Shown here: positions 50,024 through 62,134 of the stretch, in pieces
Numbering within the stretch: position 1 is the stretch's first letter
How the letters are laid out: every line of letters begins with the position of its first letter
Source of the DNA: Unio delphinus
Taxonomy: Eukaryota > Mollusca > Bivalvia > Unionida > Unionidae
Assembly (NCBI GenBank): GCA_029339505.1
Contig: JAQISU010000033.1
Span: 4,539,001 to 4,603,000 of the forward strand
Length of the DNA: 64,000 nt
Direction: 5' to 3'
Program-made: the position numbers and the translations under genes
The notes under the pieces: model-generated
What the model saw: the letters and a program-made list of their open reading frames with translations, nothing else
Databases searched by the model: none
Told to the model about the DNA's origin: nothing

Positions 50024-50317
50024 TTTGTACGTTTAGTAAGATAGCAGGTCCTTCAGCAGTGCCTACGCGGGTGGAAGCAAGACATCTATAGAATCTCGAA
50101 TCCCATGTTTGGACATTTGATATGACGAGAGATGGCATTTGAATTGTCCAAAAATATTTTTCTGATATCCCTGCTCGAATCCATTGTTGATTTACCTTGT
50201 ACTCCCATTCAATAGATGTAATGATCTCACTACTGGCATTCACTATGCATTTGAGAGTAACATTTGTACCAGATACAGCTGTGTAGTTGGTCTTGTGAAT
50301 TGTAATCTCCGGTTTTG
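50024..50317 (-). CDS. Tandem Ig exon 4
   Basis: 294 nt, phase 1 to 1, intact borders. Residues: LKCIVNASSEIITSIEWEY, GISEKYFWTIQ, LVISNVQTW, DSRFYRCLAS. It belongs to the exon 1/2 sequence type in its central part. The Gly of the DSG motif is Arg, as in exon 3. Confidence 0.72.
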
Positions 50318-50560
50318 CTGGTCAGACACGAATGAGATGTATGAAATAAGATTATTTTTTAAATAATAGAAACGTTTCAAGAAACTAAATACTGTACGCG
50401 ATAATGTGTAGAATATCCTTAGAAGAGATGTTAGTTTATTAACGCAATATACTTTATACTTTTTAAGATGAAGAATCTCAATACATACATACATACATAA
50501 ATAAATACATACATACATACATACATACATACATACATACATACATACATACATACATAC

Positions 50561-52627
50561 GAATAATGAGGAAATGTATAGCGCATAATCTTTAGAAGCT
50601 CTATGCAAATTATAACATCTATAATGATATGACTGGAGAAAAACAAAAAAACAAAAACCATGAAATCGGAAAACTTAAACAATACCGAAAAAATTTATGG
50701 CATGAAACATTATTAAGTCTTTAAGTTTGTTGTTACAGTCAATAAAGACAGGGATCACTGTGTCTTTATGTCTAATTTCAATGGGTACTTCATTCCCTAT
50801 TGCTGGCCCTGTTATGCAAAACAACGTTGTCCATATGACTTCATTTTCATAGTGGGAACAATGAATAAACGACTGTAAGAAAAGGAGCGTAAGTATCTTT
50901 CTGCTGTGTATATATCTGTGAGGCCAGATAAGTATGTTGGACTAGAGTCCGTCAGTGGAACTTAGCACAGAGAAGACATTCTTTGTTTGATTCTGGTTCA
51001 AATGGATAGCCAGTGTAGGGTGCAGAACAGTGGGGAGTTGTTCTCTGATCGGTATACTCTAAAGATGATCTGAGGAGCTGTGTTTGGAACATTTTAAAGA
51101 TTATGGAATAGATATTGAGACAAACCAGACTGAATTGGTTTAAAATCCAGTGCAGTCTTGAAAGAACTAATGAACACGTAAGTGTTTTAGTGGCATCAAC
51201 TGAAAGATATTTGGGAATTGAGCTGATGCGTCTCAGGTTAATATATGCAACCTTGCATATGTTCATTAAATGCTGGTGCAGTCTGAGAGTACTGTCTAGA
51301 GTAACACCTAGGTTTCGCACTGACTGTGTGAATAATTTAATGTTGGTGTTCCTGATATTTATTGTTTGAAGTAAAGAATGTGAATTATAAAGTCATTGTG
51401 TTGTGCTCAGAAAGGACTCAGTTTTATCACCATTCATCTGCAGCTTGTTACATGTCATCCTTGATTTGACATCAGATATGCAACTCTCTATTCTTGGATG
51501 GTAGCTTCAACGTCACTTGGGTGGCTAGACTGGTAGATTTGGATGTCATCAGCGTACAATTGGCGACACACTAGGTAATTATCTGTGACACTTGAGTGAA
51601 TACAATCAAGAGAACAGGTCCAAGAACAGACCCCGTGGTACACCACAACATAGATCTCATGGGATGAAGTGTTTTCCGTTTGCAGACACAATTTGTGTCA
51701 TTTTTACTAAGTAGGACTTGAACCAAAGTAAGGCTGTATTATGAATGCCAAAATCATGCTGGAGGCTGTTAAGTAATATATCATGGTCTATTGTATCAGA
51801 TGCTGCAGATAAATCAAGGAGGATTAGGACTGTATTCTTTCCGCTATTCAAAGCAGAGATAATGTCCTTATGTACTTTCAGAAGTGTAGTTTCGGTACTG
51901 TGGCAAGATCAATATGCAGACTGTACATTGCTGAAAACACTGTTGTATTTCAAATGAGATACAAGTTGGGTTCGAACAACTTTTTCTAAGAGTTTTGATA
52001 TGAACGGGAGATTAGAAACTGAACGTTAGTTCTTTAAATCGTTATGGTCGAGTGTTTGTTTCTTCAGCAGTGGCTTTACGATGGCAGTTTTGGAAAATGA
52101 TAGAAATTCCCCGGATGAAAGAGATATATTAATAACATCAGTTAGTGAAGGCAATATCGGGTCTTATCATTCAAGCAGCAGTGATATTGGAATTTGATCA
52201 AGTTCACATGACTTTGGTGCACTCTTCATCACTATTGTTGGTACTAAATTGATCCACAGAGAGAGGTTAAAATGCACCTAATAGTTGTTGCTGAAATTAT
52301 GTCTCTTAACTGTACATTGAAAACGACTCAATTGAAATTGTGTTGTCAAGCTTATCTCTACTGGTTTTGTCACGGAAGAAATTTGCAAGTAGGTCCGGAA
52401 TGTCTGTTGGATAGAATTTAGTTGGAAGTGGTGTACATTTGTTCCTTGACCCAAGTTTGTTAATTTTCTCGAAGAGATCTTTCCAGCTAAAACTCTCCGT
52501 GATCTTAGTACTGCAGTAGGACAATTTGGCTAAATGGACTATGTTTGTGACGGTCTTCTTAGCGGCTTCATAGATTTATTCATGAATATGATGGAAAGCC
52601 AAAGCCTCTCTGCTTTACGGCGATGTC

Positions 52628-52628
<1 letters not shown>
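50561..52628 (-). mobile_element. CR1/L2-like LINE fragment, copy 4
   Basis: Same extent as copy 3, including SWKDLFEKINKL, LILLDLSAASDTIDHDILL and QLYADDIQIY. Frames are interrupted. It is flanked by (ATAC)n at the 3' side and (ATT)n at the 5' side. Confidence 0.8.
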
Positions 52629-52668
<40 letters not shown>

Positions 52669-53476
52669 TTATTATTTTTATGTTTGGTTCTGGTGGTGTT
52701 CTGGTTGATAATATATTAAAAGGAATTGCAGAATAACTGTTGAAATAAGTCTCTTATTATACAATAATCGAAACTTTTATTTATATTCTGCACGCTTGTA
52801 TGTAGTTTATAAAAATGAAATCTTACGATTACTGAATAACCTTAAGCACAGATAGCAGGAGTTATGTAACCTGACATTATTGAACCTAAGTTTTAAGAAG
52901 ACCTAGAATAGTGTGGGTTTGGGGTGGGTACCATTCGCTTTCTTTACCAATAAAGTTGTACGTTTATAAAGGTTGCGTTCATTTGCCATATTTAACAATG
53001 AAAGATTATTATTTAAATATTTATATTCACATTACTGGCAAACTTTAATGAGTTTCCTATTTACTCATTTTATCGAGCTAACGGAGTCTCAAAGCATGTA
53101 CATCATGGGTTTCAATCAGTATATTAAGCATTAGACGATATATCATAGCAATATAATTTATGTACGATGAAGGTAAATACGGTTATAGAAACCAGAGAAA
53201 GTTAATGATCTGCAAAAGTAACTTGGCGTGGAAATGTTCCGAGGTTCAATCTGTAGCTTTCAAAACACACATGTGATTGCGAGAAGCAATTATGCTAAGC
53301 TATTTCAACAAAAAGCAAGATTCTCATGACACAATATTATAATAGATATCAAAGGGAATCCACTAAAAATAAATATGTACACAACGTAGTATACAATAAA
53401 GGGCAGCAAAAACAAATAAATACAGTATTATGTTTCGCGAGAATAAAAGCTTATATTGAAAGTAAGTTGTGCTGAC

Positions 53477-53719
53477 TCACTGACCTTTCATTGTTCTGTG
53501 TAAAGACGGAACAGAATCTTCAAGATCACGCTTCCACAATTTTTCATTGAAGTTGCGAAAGAACAGAAACCATTCCTGAGATCCTGTATTCGTATCATGT
53601 GTTTGAAAATCATGCAAATTAACATAAGAATCGTTTACTTCTGGTAACTTTGTTTTATAATACGATACATTCTCTGATACATGGCATAACGTTCCGGAAA
53701 CAACACTGTTGAAAACCTG
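53477..53719 (-). CDS. Unit 'E' copy 4, conserved ORF, unknown
   Basis: An intact frame closely matching the copy at 48558-48800 (THDTNTGSQEWFLFFRNFNE, KLWKRDLEDSVPSLHRTMKG), with the same borders. Confidence 0.35.
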   Translation of the reverse strand, partial: QVFNSVVSGTLCHVSENVSYYKTKLPEVNDSYVNLHDFQTHDTNTGSQEWFLFFRNFNEKLWKRDLEDSVPSLHRTMKGQ

Positions 53720-54946
53720 TAGCAAAAATATGTTTTGGAATGTGTATCAAAGATAACCAGACCATCGTTTGCACGAGCTATATTTCAAAATCGTACGATT
53801 AAGGATTCACGCGGTCATAAAAGGCATTTATCTGGTTGGTTGATTGTTCACTAAACATATGCACTTTATTGGCCAACCATGGAAGTGGGATCAAAGTGCT
53901 TTCCGCAATGAAAATAGAAGGAACCCGAGCTTGGCTAGCTGGATATCGAACCCGCGATCCTTGAAATAGAAATAATACACTATCAGTTTAGCTGTGCTGC
54001 TTACTGGAAAAAAATTAAAATCCTGAACTTTTACCGTAGAAAAAAGTGCAAAAGTTAGGTAAGGCTCGTAGTGATTGCCCGCTCTGTAAACATCTGTTAA
54101 GCGATGGGAATTCACATAGACCAGAAATAAATAAACAGTGTTGTAAATATGTTGTATAGTGGCGATACAGGTGTGTGCTCGGAGTGAAAAAATCATCTTG
54201 AATAACGACTCAAAACTGTTAAACGGAAGAAAAAAAGGTCAGTGAATATTAGAGGTGTATGACAGCAGTAATCATGTGAATCCATCATTTGAAAACACAG
54301 AATGGAATGGAACCTAAACTGATACAAATCGAATTATATTTTAAACCAGTCAATCTTTACATAAAAATTTCCAAAGACTGTTGTGTTAGAATAATGTGAC
54401 TATAGATTACATGCAGAACAAAAACTGTAATGTATAGATTGTGCAGGAGACAGGGACAATTTCATTGTAAAACTTACAATAAGAGCATCAAGAACAAAAT
54501 CGATAGTTTCAGTGTAAGAGCATTGTATCGACTATAAATTAAGAGCATATAATGGTTCAGTTCTCTTTTTTAGACAGAATGAGGTACCATTCTTTCAGTA
54601 ATTATTTTGGGATGCATGCAATGCTTTCGATATTCTAGTTCACGAAGCCGGAACTATTAACTTAGTACAATAAATGAAACAACTGGACTTAGGTATGTTT
54701 GTCTTTCGCAGGCCAACGTTTTCCAGCAAATTCTGCCAGCCCGCACCTAGATAAGTTCATTTTGCATGATATTAAATGTTTCCCTTCATGAACGTATTTT
54801 CTTTCTGACGTTTATGGGCAATTATATATTTTGTATCATCATCTGTAATATCAAAGTGCAGTAAGGAAACTCAGATTAAATATTTAATTATGGAGGTCAT
54901 CTATGCATTGTAGATCATTTTCATTTAACACAAAAAAGGTACTCAC

Positions 54947-55240
54947 TTTGTACGTTTAGTAAGATAGCAGGTCCTCCAGCAGTGCCTACGCGAGTGGAAG
55001 CAAGACATCTATATAATGTTGAATCGGATTTTCGGACATCTGATATGATGAGAGATGGCATTTGTTTTGTCCAAAAATGTCTTGCTGATTTCCATATTTG
55101 AATCCATTGTTGATTTACGTTGTACTCCCACTGAATGGATGTAATGGTCTCACCATTGGCATTCACTACGCATTCGAGAGTAACATTTGTACCAGATACA
55201 GCTGTGTAGTTGGTCTTGTGAACTGTAATGTCCGGTTTTG
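54947..55240 (-). CDS. Tandem Ig exon 5
   Basis: 294 nt, phase 1 to 1, intact borders (acceptor TCCGACCAG). Residues: LECVVNANGETITSIQWEY, IWKSARHFWTKQ, LIISDVRK, DSTLYRCLAS. It is the exon 3 sequence type. It is the copy nearest the V-type exon and is not followed by a LINE on its right. Confidence 0.72.
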
Positions 55241-55405
55241 CTGGTCGGACACGAATGAGATGTATGAAATAAGATTATTTTTTAAATAATAGAAACGTTT
55301 CAAGAAACTAAATAATGTACGCGATAATGTGTAGAATATCCTAAGAAGAGATTTTAGTTTATTAACGCAATATACTTTATACATTTTGAGATGAAGAATC
55401 TCAAT

Positions 55406-55510
55406 ACATACATACATACATACATATATACATACATACGTACATACATACATACATACATACATACATACATACATACATACATACATACATACATACA
55501 TACATACATA
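55406..55510. repeat. (ATAC)n tract at the right end of the Ig array
   Basis: A tetranucleotide array with a few variants. Unlike the other units there is no LINE beyond it. Confidence 0.9.
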
Positions 55511-56579
55511 ACGACAATATGGTCCTAAACTAGATAATAGAAAAATAGTGACCAACAACAAGCATTTAAAATTTCGCAATAATTAAATTCAAGAATATAT
55601 TCGTATTTGAATTTCACTATAAATTCAAATGTCTATTTCCAAGAATATTATTGTTAAGCACTTTGTATTTAAAAAGAAGAATGACTTGAATGAAATAATT
55701 TGAATAAGGAAATTCCAGCCTAAATGAAATACTGGACACTAAAACAATGCAACTGAGTTTCTTCAGATCTTACATCACAATGAATAATTTCAAGATAAAC
55801 AAAATAATGTAGTTATCTAGTTGACCGCAGGTCACAGTCAATAAATTATATTTTTTTAAAAGTATTAGTTAATGGCAGTTTTCACTCTGAAAGGTTCCAA
55901 ATGTTTGCAAAATAAAATATTGGTTATAATTAGAATTTATGTCACTACAATTATACTATACAACATATATACCGGCATTTCAGGGCTCAGATTGCAATAA
56001 ACATATTGTTTGCAAAACCTAAGTCAATGATTTAGTTCAGGTAGACACTTATTTTGATTTTGGACAAGGTCAAGTTTAAAATAAAATTTTCTATGGCACA
56101 TAATAAATACAAAAAACCTAATAAACAATGCAAATTAAAACAAACACAATAATAATTAAGTTTTCCCAAAGTAATCTGAATTAGACTAAAGAAAAGACTT
56201 TGAGTTCATCAACTAATGTCTGACCATGTGATCATATTAAAAATCGTTGTGAAAAAAATTCAAGTAAGTCAATGAAATGTCTTCTGCATCACAACTCATC
56301 ACTATAGTATTATCTGACACCAAATTTGATGTCATGTATGTAAGAAATTCTTCAAAACTAAGGATGGTAACATCGCTCCTTAAGGATGTTTACCATTTTG
56401 TTAATGCAAGTCTCAGAGCCAGGGATCTTACAGAAAATCATTTATATTTCCTGCAATAGCAAAAACTATACAAATATCTTGTTATGTACAAGACATACTT
56501 ACAGACGGTATAATGATATTCATTTTCAGTAACACAAATATAAAAGTATTAAACGACAAATAAAAAGCACCATTCTTAC
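55511..56579. other. Intron between V-type Ig exon and the tandem Ig array
   Basis: Unique AT-rich sequence; I see no exon, repeat or mobile element. Confidence 0.45.
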
Positions 56580-56864
56580 CGACGACAGTCAATACAGTCT
56601 TTTTTCTATCTGCTCCACATGTATATATCCCGCTGTCGTTGAATGTGACATTCTTGACTGATATCTGATTATGCATCCATGTTGAACTATTTGGAATCGG
56701 GCTACATGACAATGTATACCGTGTTCCATTAGTTAAGGACCTTTCCTCACCCCCGTTCTGAGTAAAATGCCATTGACAATTCGAAAAGTTGATATTTACT
56801 GGAACATAGCAATACAGTGTGACATCTTCGCCTCGGTATCTGGCGATCTCGCTATTTTGTCCGC
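56580..56864 (-). CDS. V-type Ig exon
   Basis: Minus-strand exon of 285 nt, phase 1 to 1: acceptor TCCACACAG before 56864, donor CG|GTAAGA after 56580. The peptide opens GQNSEIARYRGEDVTLYC (first Cys), has CQWHF with the core Trp, NGTRYTLSC, ISVKNVTFNDSGIYTC (DxGxYxC, second Cys) and the J-like ending KKTVLTVVG. Extra Cys residues could form a second disulfide. This is the membrane-distal, probably ligand-binding domain. Confidence 0.75.
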
Positions 56865-57180
56865 CTGTGTGGATTAAAAAAACCTTTAATCAAGCATGTT
56901 AGCAACGAGATGTGGATAATGAACAAACATGAATTCTTACATATATTGAGTTAGAAACCTCTAAAATGTATTTCCCACCAAAATTGCGAAAAACAGTATA
57001 TCTCTTTTGTATTTTTTATTTATTTCAATGATGAAGGAAGTTGTGGTGGCCGTATGATGACTCTGACGATACTGATGATGATGATGTTGTTGATGATGAT
57101 GATGGTGACGTTGATAATGAAAATAACAGTAGTATTAGTGGCTGCACTCTGATAAGCCTCTATAAAGTTACGACTTTTGT

Positions 57181-57506
57181 TTGTTTGTTTGTTTGTTTGT
57201 TTGGGATTTTTAACGTAGCTTTAACAATTTTTCAGTCATATCGCTACGATGTCTGCTGTGAGGCAGTTTATAGTGATGTCTAGCACTGAGGCATCATGCC
57301 GCAGACATGTAGCATGATGTCCCACCCAGTCACATTATCCTGCCACCAGGCCGACCAGTCCTAACACTAACCTCTTAATGCTGAGCTTCAAGCGAGGCAA
57401 CTGTTAGTACCATTTTTTTAAGTCTTTGGTATCACTCGGCCGGGGATCGAACCCACGACCTCCCGCTTCCGGGGCGAACGCTCTAACCACTGGGCCACCG
57501 GAGCGG
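57181..57506 (-). mobile_element. tRNA-derived SINE with target-site duplication
   Basis: Read on the minus strand it begins with a tRNA-like head: box A TGGCCCAGTGGTTAGAGCG and box B GGTTCGATCCC. A body with ATAAACTGCCTCACAGCAGA and AATTGTTAAAGCTACGTTAA follows, and a (CAAA)n tail. A 12-base duplication TACGACTTYTGT flanks it (57169-57180 and 57507-57518, one mismatch). I recall this body from molluscan V-SINE/RUDI-type elements. It sits in the intron before the V-type exon. Confidence 0.85.
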
Positions 57507-57961
57507 TACGACTTCTGTCAATTATACATTATGTTTACAAGTCATTTTAGCTTTGCACGTTAATCGATACCTTTCCATTTAAATTTTTATGTTTAAATGA
57601 TAACTAGCTGGTATTATTTTCCCGTACAAATTAATTATTTATTGAGAGATTCTGACAAGATTTTCAATTTATAAAAAAAAAATATATATGTATATATTTG
57701 ATAAATAATAATATATAAAATTAAAATGTCTATTCAAAATAAACAAATAAAAAACAACAACAACGAATTGCAACTAACCAGATTGGAACAAACTCGATGA
57801 CCGACCAGAGCTCTTAGACCAACAAATTTAAAATGACCCTGACGGTTCAAGTTCGGTAAGGCCTTACATTAAATTCGTTTCATGCTGGCAATGATGTGTG
57901 CTATTTCGTATTTTTGTACAATATATTCATTTCTTATGAGAATTCTCCCGTACTCTCTCAC

Positions 57962-58028
57962 CTGTTAAAATTACAGTAAATCCCAAACACAAAGCTGCGT
58001 AAATAATTAAGGTGGTTTGGAATACTTC
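57962..58028 (-). CDS. Signal-peptide exon of the receptor
   Basis: Minus-strand exon of 67 nt: acceptor CTTTTTTCAG before 58028, donor ACAG|GTGAGA after 57962. It encodes EVFQTTLIIYAALCLGFTVI then LTG, a hydrophobic signal core, exiting in phase 1 like the V-type exon. There is no ATG in it, so the initiation codon must be in an earlier exon beyond 58,028, which I could not identify. Confidence 0.6.
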
Positions 58029-60524
58029 CTGAAAAAAGAAGGAAATCGTTTAGAAAAGAGTGCAACAATCTGATTTGATGACTACATGAAACTTAAAAGT
58101 ATAGTGATAATTAGAAAATGAATCCTTCTTTCCATTAATATTACTTAATTATTAATGTAAACCATGAGATCATAAAGTGGGTTATATATGTAGTAGCGTG
58201 TAACTACACATCAGTATCAAAGTGGTTTAGTAACGACAATTAAGAGATAAAGTTTGAATAAAACTAAATTCGCACTAATGTAGGAAAAGAATGCCTTAAA
58301 GTAAATCAGCACAAGTTAAAATATAAAACATAAAGATTCTAAACTTCTGTAAAATGTATATAAAATAACAGATACAATTAACACATATAAGAATTTAAAC
58401 ATGATTAAAACAAATTCGTTCTATAAACCGCATTCCTTTTACACAAAACAAATGTCCAAGATTTGGTCAGGTGGTACGTCCTCATTCAGTTTCTTCAGGC
58501 AATTTACGTTAAAATACTTCTCACTGTGTAAATTGGAAGTACCCTGTTTTCGGAATTCTTCCGCGTAAGCGTTTTGTCTTCGCTTCTTGGTATAGAGTAC
58601 TAATGTTACACTTTCAGTTATTTAAGTCGTTCAGTATTACTTCATCTTCTTAAATGTATACTTCACTACCAGAGCATATGCAGAGATAAAACAATTTCAC
58701 ACGTTTGTGTTTGTGTGAGTGCGTGCATTACTGACATAAACGGTTAAGGTCATTATTTGTATCGAGTAGGAATTGAAACCACTGCCACTGACGGTACCTG
58801 CCACCTATCTCCCAAATACCATAACCGAATCTGCCATATGTCTGTGTCTTCATCCAGCCCACCCCAAGAAAGGACGGAACCATGTATATGACGAACCATG
58901 AATCGCATAGAGAATCGACCCTGTGATACGAGTACCAGTAACGATGCGATAGATCATATATCTATTTTATCATCATTACAAATAGGAAAGGTTTATAAAC
59001 TGGAATTACTGTACAAACTATTGCTTTTTCTTCCTCTTTTCAAAATTTTGTTAAAACCTAAATTCGAATATATTATTAAGTGTTGGGGACCTTGAGTATG
59101 CAAATGTTTTAAAAATGTTTGAATCGATCGAACTTTCATCCTATATTGCGTTGTTAGATCGCACTTCAGTAATAGTTCATGGTGTTAAATCGAGGTTTAG
59201 ATGCTCAAGTTGTTCAATCAATATAAATCAGATTAATGATACATACTACATCAGTAAAAGTGATAAAGTTTAAATGTGTTACGCTGAACACACACCGCAA
59301 TTTTCGTAATATTAATATGAAATCAGTTTGGAGTTTTTATCAGGCATCACTTGGCATAGTTTCTCACAATGCTTTATCTATATACATTTTCTCAAATTAT
59401 TTTCATATTTGTACACCTAGGCTGTATATGTTTATCTACAAGTACATTTTTTTACGATTGTCTCTTTTCTAAATTTAAGAGTTAAAAAGAAGACGAAATT
59501 TTTTTCGCAATGTCGCATGTTTCATTTATGTTGTCACTGCAATTAACGGCATATTGGTCTTTTAATCTATGATTTGTTACATACCATACATCAAGCATGG
59601 TGTTCAGATTACTTGCGGATTGTTATATGTCAAGTGGTCACTGCCATCTCCAATTGCTGAATATTCTCTTTATATTTTATAAATTCAAAAATTCATATTT
59701 GGGCAATAGGATTACTGTCTCGTCGCTTGTTCTCTCTTTCGTCTTTATCAGGGATGACATAAAGATGAGATATCTCCTTCGGTTCTAAAGTTTGATGTTA
59801 TCTTTGTTACAATTAGACGATTTTGCTATTTGTATCGCAGTGTAATCATACCTTCTAACAATTATAGGAAATGCATTTACTACAATATCTATATAAAAGC
59901 ATTTAACAATCATGGTTGCAAACTGAATTTGTTTTAGTCTTATTTTGATATTTAAACAAATCTACAAGTCGTAAATATTTCATCTCCGTCTTGAATATAG
60001 CTCTCATAAAAGCATATGGTGAGGAGATTCAGACTGGTAAAATGACCATGGACATTGGTCTTTTTTCCCCTTGTGCAAATTTTAGTAGAACAAAATAATG
60101 AATTTAACACTGACACAAATAATACAATCTTCACTGTTCCACAAAATTGTATTATTCATGCAAATAATTTTCCCCTACTCAAGGTGACTGTGTGTCACTT
60201 AACTAGAACCCGTTGTTGTGTGTGGATTTTGGGTCGTATAATGTATGTCATTTTTTCTCGGCTTCGCCGTAACATCATGCTAATTTCCCTTGCCGTCTCA
60301 CTATTATTGAACGTTATTTGCATTGCTTTTCTTCCATATGCACAACAGACATGCGATATATTTACTTGCTACGTTTCGTGTATTGTATCACTGACGCATA
60401 TATTTGGATATTGAATGATTTTCTTACTTTACTTGAAAATGTAATGTATCGTTCATGAAATTCATATATTTTACAGGAATGATTAAGATACGAGCTAACA
60501 TGTTTCAGAAACCTGAATGTATTA

Positions 60525-60760
60525 AATTTGATCGATTGTCTGATAACAGCATTACGATTTTGATTAGACTAAATTTGATTCATTGTCTGATAACATCATT
60601 ACGTTTTTGATTAGACTAAATTTGATCCATTGTCTGATAACAGCATTACGTTTTTGATTAGACTAAATTTGATCTATTTTCTGAGAACAACATTACGTTT
60701 TTGATTAAACTAATTTGATCCATTGTCTGATAACAGCATTTCATTTTTGATTAGATTAAA
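60525..60760. repeat. 47-bp tandem repeat, about five copies
   Basis: The unit contains AAATTTGATCCATTGTCTGA and AACAGCATTACGTTTTTGAT. Confidence 0.85.
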
Positions 60761-61127
60761 TACCAGACTCACCATTGCATGTATGTTCCCTGTTGTATTT
60801 CCTTTTCATGAGATATACTTCGGTGTTGTGCGATACCATATGAAGCTGTTGTTTGAGTGCTATCACTCCATAATACTACATGTCGAATCATTTAAGTACG
60901 TCGTTCTAAAGTCCTGTTAACTATTTCCTGTTTGACAGAAATGTGGGTCGCGATAAACATCGTTTTCTGTATGGAATATATCTATAGTCTCTACAGCGGC
61001 TATATAGATCTATATCTACATTGACGATGCAAACTTTAGCGGTTTCAAGTAGTTGACGGATTTAGTACGGTGGGAAATGGATTTTAACATTACAGTTGTA
61101 TGTTTCTATAGGGGATGGGATATATAG

Positions 61128-61276
61128 AATCTATGTTGGGGTTTGGACCGAGACAATGAAATCCCAGCCTAGGGTTATATTATTTGTCTCCCCACGAGGC
61201 TTGTCCGAGTGGGAGACATATAATGTAACCCCGCGGCTGAGATTTCATTGTCTCGGTCCAAACCCCAACGTAGATT
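61128..61276. mobile_element. Fold-back palindrome (MITE-like)
   Basis: Arms of 68 bases (61128-61195 and 61209-61276) with few mismatches and a 13-base spacer. The outer end is TTGGGGTTTGGACCGAGACA; the inner end is TGTCTCCCCAC. Confidence 0.8.
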
Positions 61277-61976
61277 ATTTTTCTCACCCAATATTATCCT
61301 TTAAAGTAAAAATAACTCTTTAAAAGTGTGCACCTCGCAATGTTTACATGTGGCGCATGAATACAAATAAGTTTTTGAGGGCTGGTGTGTGACCGTTACG
61401 TCCGAAGTACACTGCTCATACGCGTGAGCAAAGAAAAATAACAACATAAAATGCCGCATAGTAATGAGGTATTATCACATTTAATATATGGATGTTATAT
61501 GAAATTAACAATAAATAGTTAATATTTATTAGAAAGAAACTGTTTCCTTTCATCATTTACAATTTTGAGTACCCCACACTCCCGTTTAAAAGACCCTCAT
61601 CACCCTCCAAATATGCGGACCCCAGATAATAACAATGTGCTAAACTTTGATTCTTTGAAAATTTATATTTCTGTCATGGAAATATGGCAAGTGATGCAGT
61701 GAAATTTGCTTATGGATTAGTTTATTGAGGGAAAAATGATTCATTCTGGCTGGTAAATTAATTATTTTATTGCAGGTATATTGAACTGAAGCACAACGGA
61801 GATGCTTAACAAAATTATAATAGAGCATGTTTGACATAACACATTTCTGGCTGTTGCTAAGTTTTCCGTTGTTGTTTAGAGAGTTGGGATGCTATGAAAG
61901 TGTATAGGTATATAGTCTTATGTGCATAGATCAGAGTTTTCTGACATAGTTCATTTCAAACACCATTGATAATTGT

Positions 61977-62134
61977 TATCCTATCTGTAGCACAGTAAAT
62001 TTTCAGGTCAGCTTCATTAAATGTAGCAAACAGTATATACGATGTTTCACGCAAAGTGTTTTACAACTAATTCAGTTGCTTTAGCTACATTTAATGATCT
62101 GAAAATGTACTGAGCTAGTCCTGCATATAGGATA
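61977..62134. mobile_element. Second inverted-repeat element
   Basis: Imperfect 51-base arms (61977-62027 and 62084-62134) ending internally in CATTAAATGTAGC/GCTACATTTAATG, with a 56-base spacer. Unrelated in sequence to the preceding palindrome. Confidence 0.7.

Noticed and set aside
57440..57506. tRNA gene on the minus strand
   Set aside because: The box A/B sequence is the head of a SINE with body, (CAAA)n tail and target duplication, not an independent tRNA.
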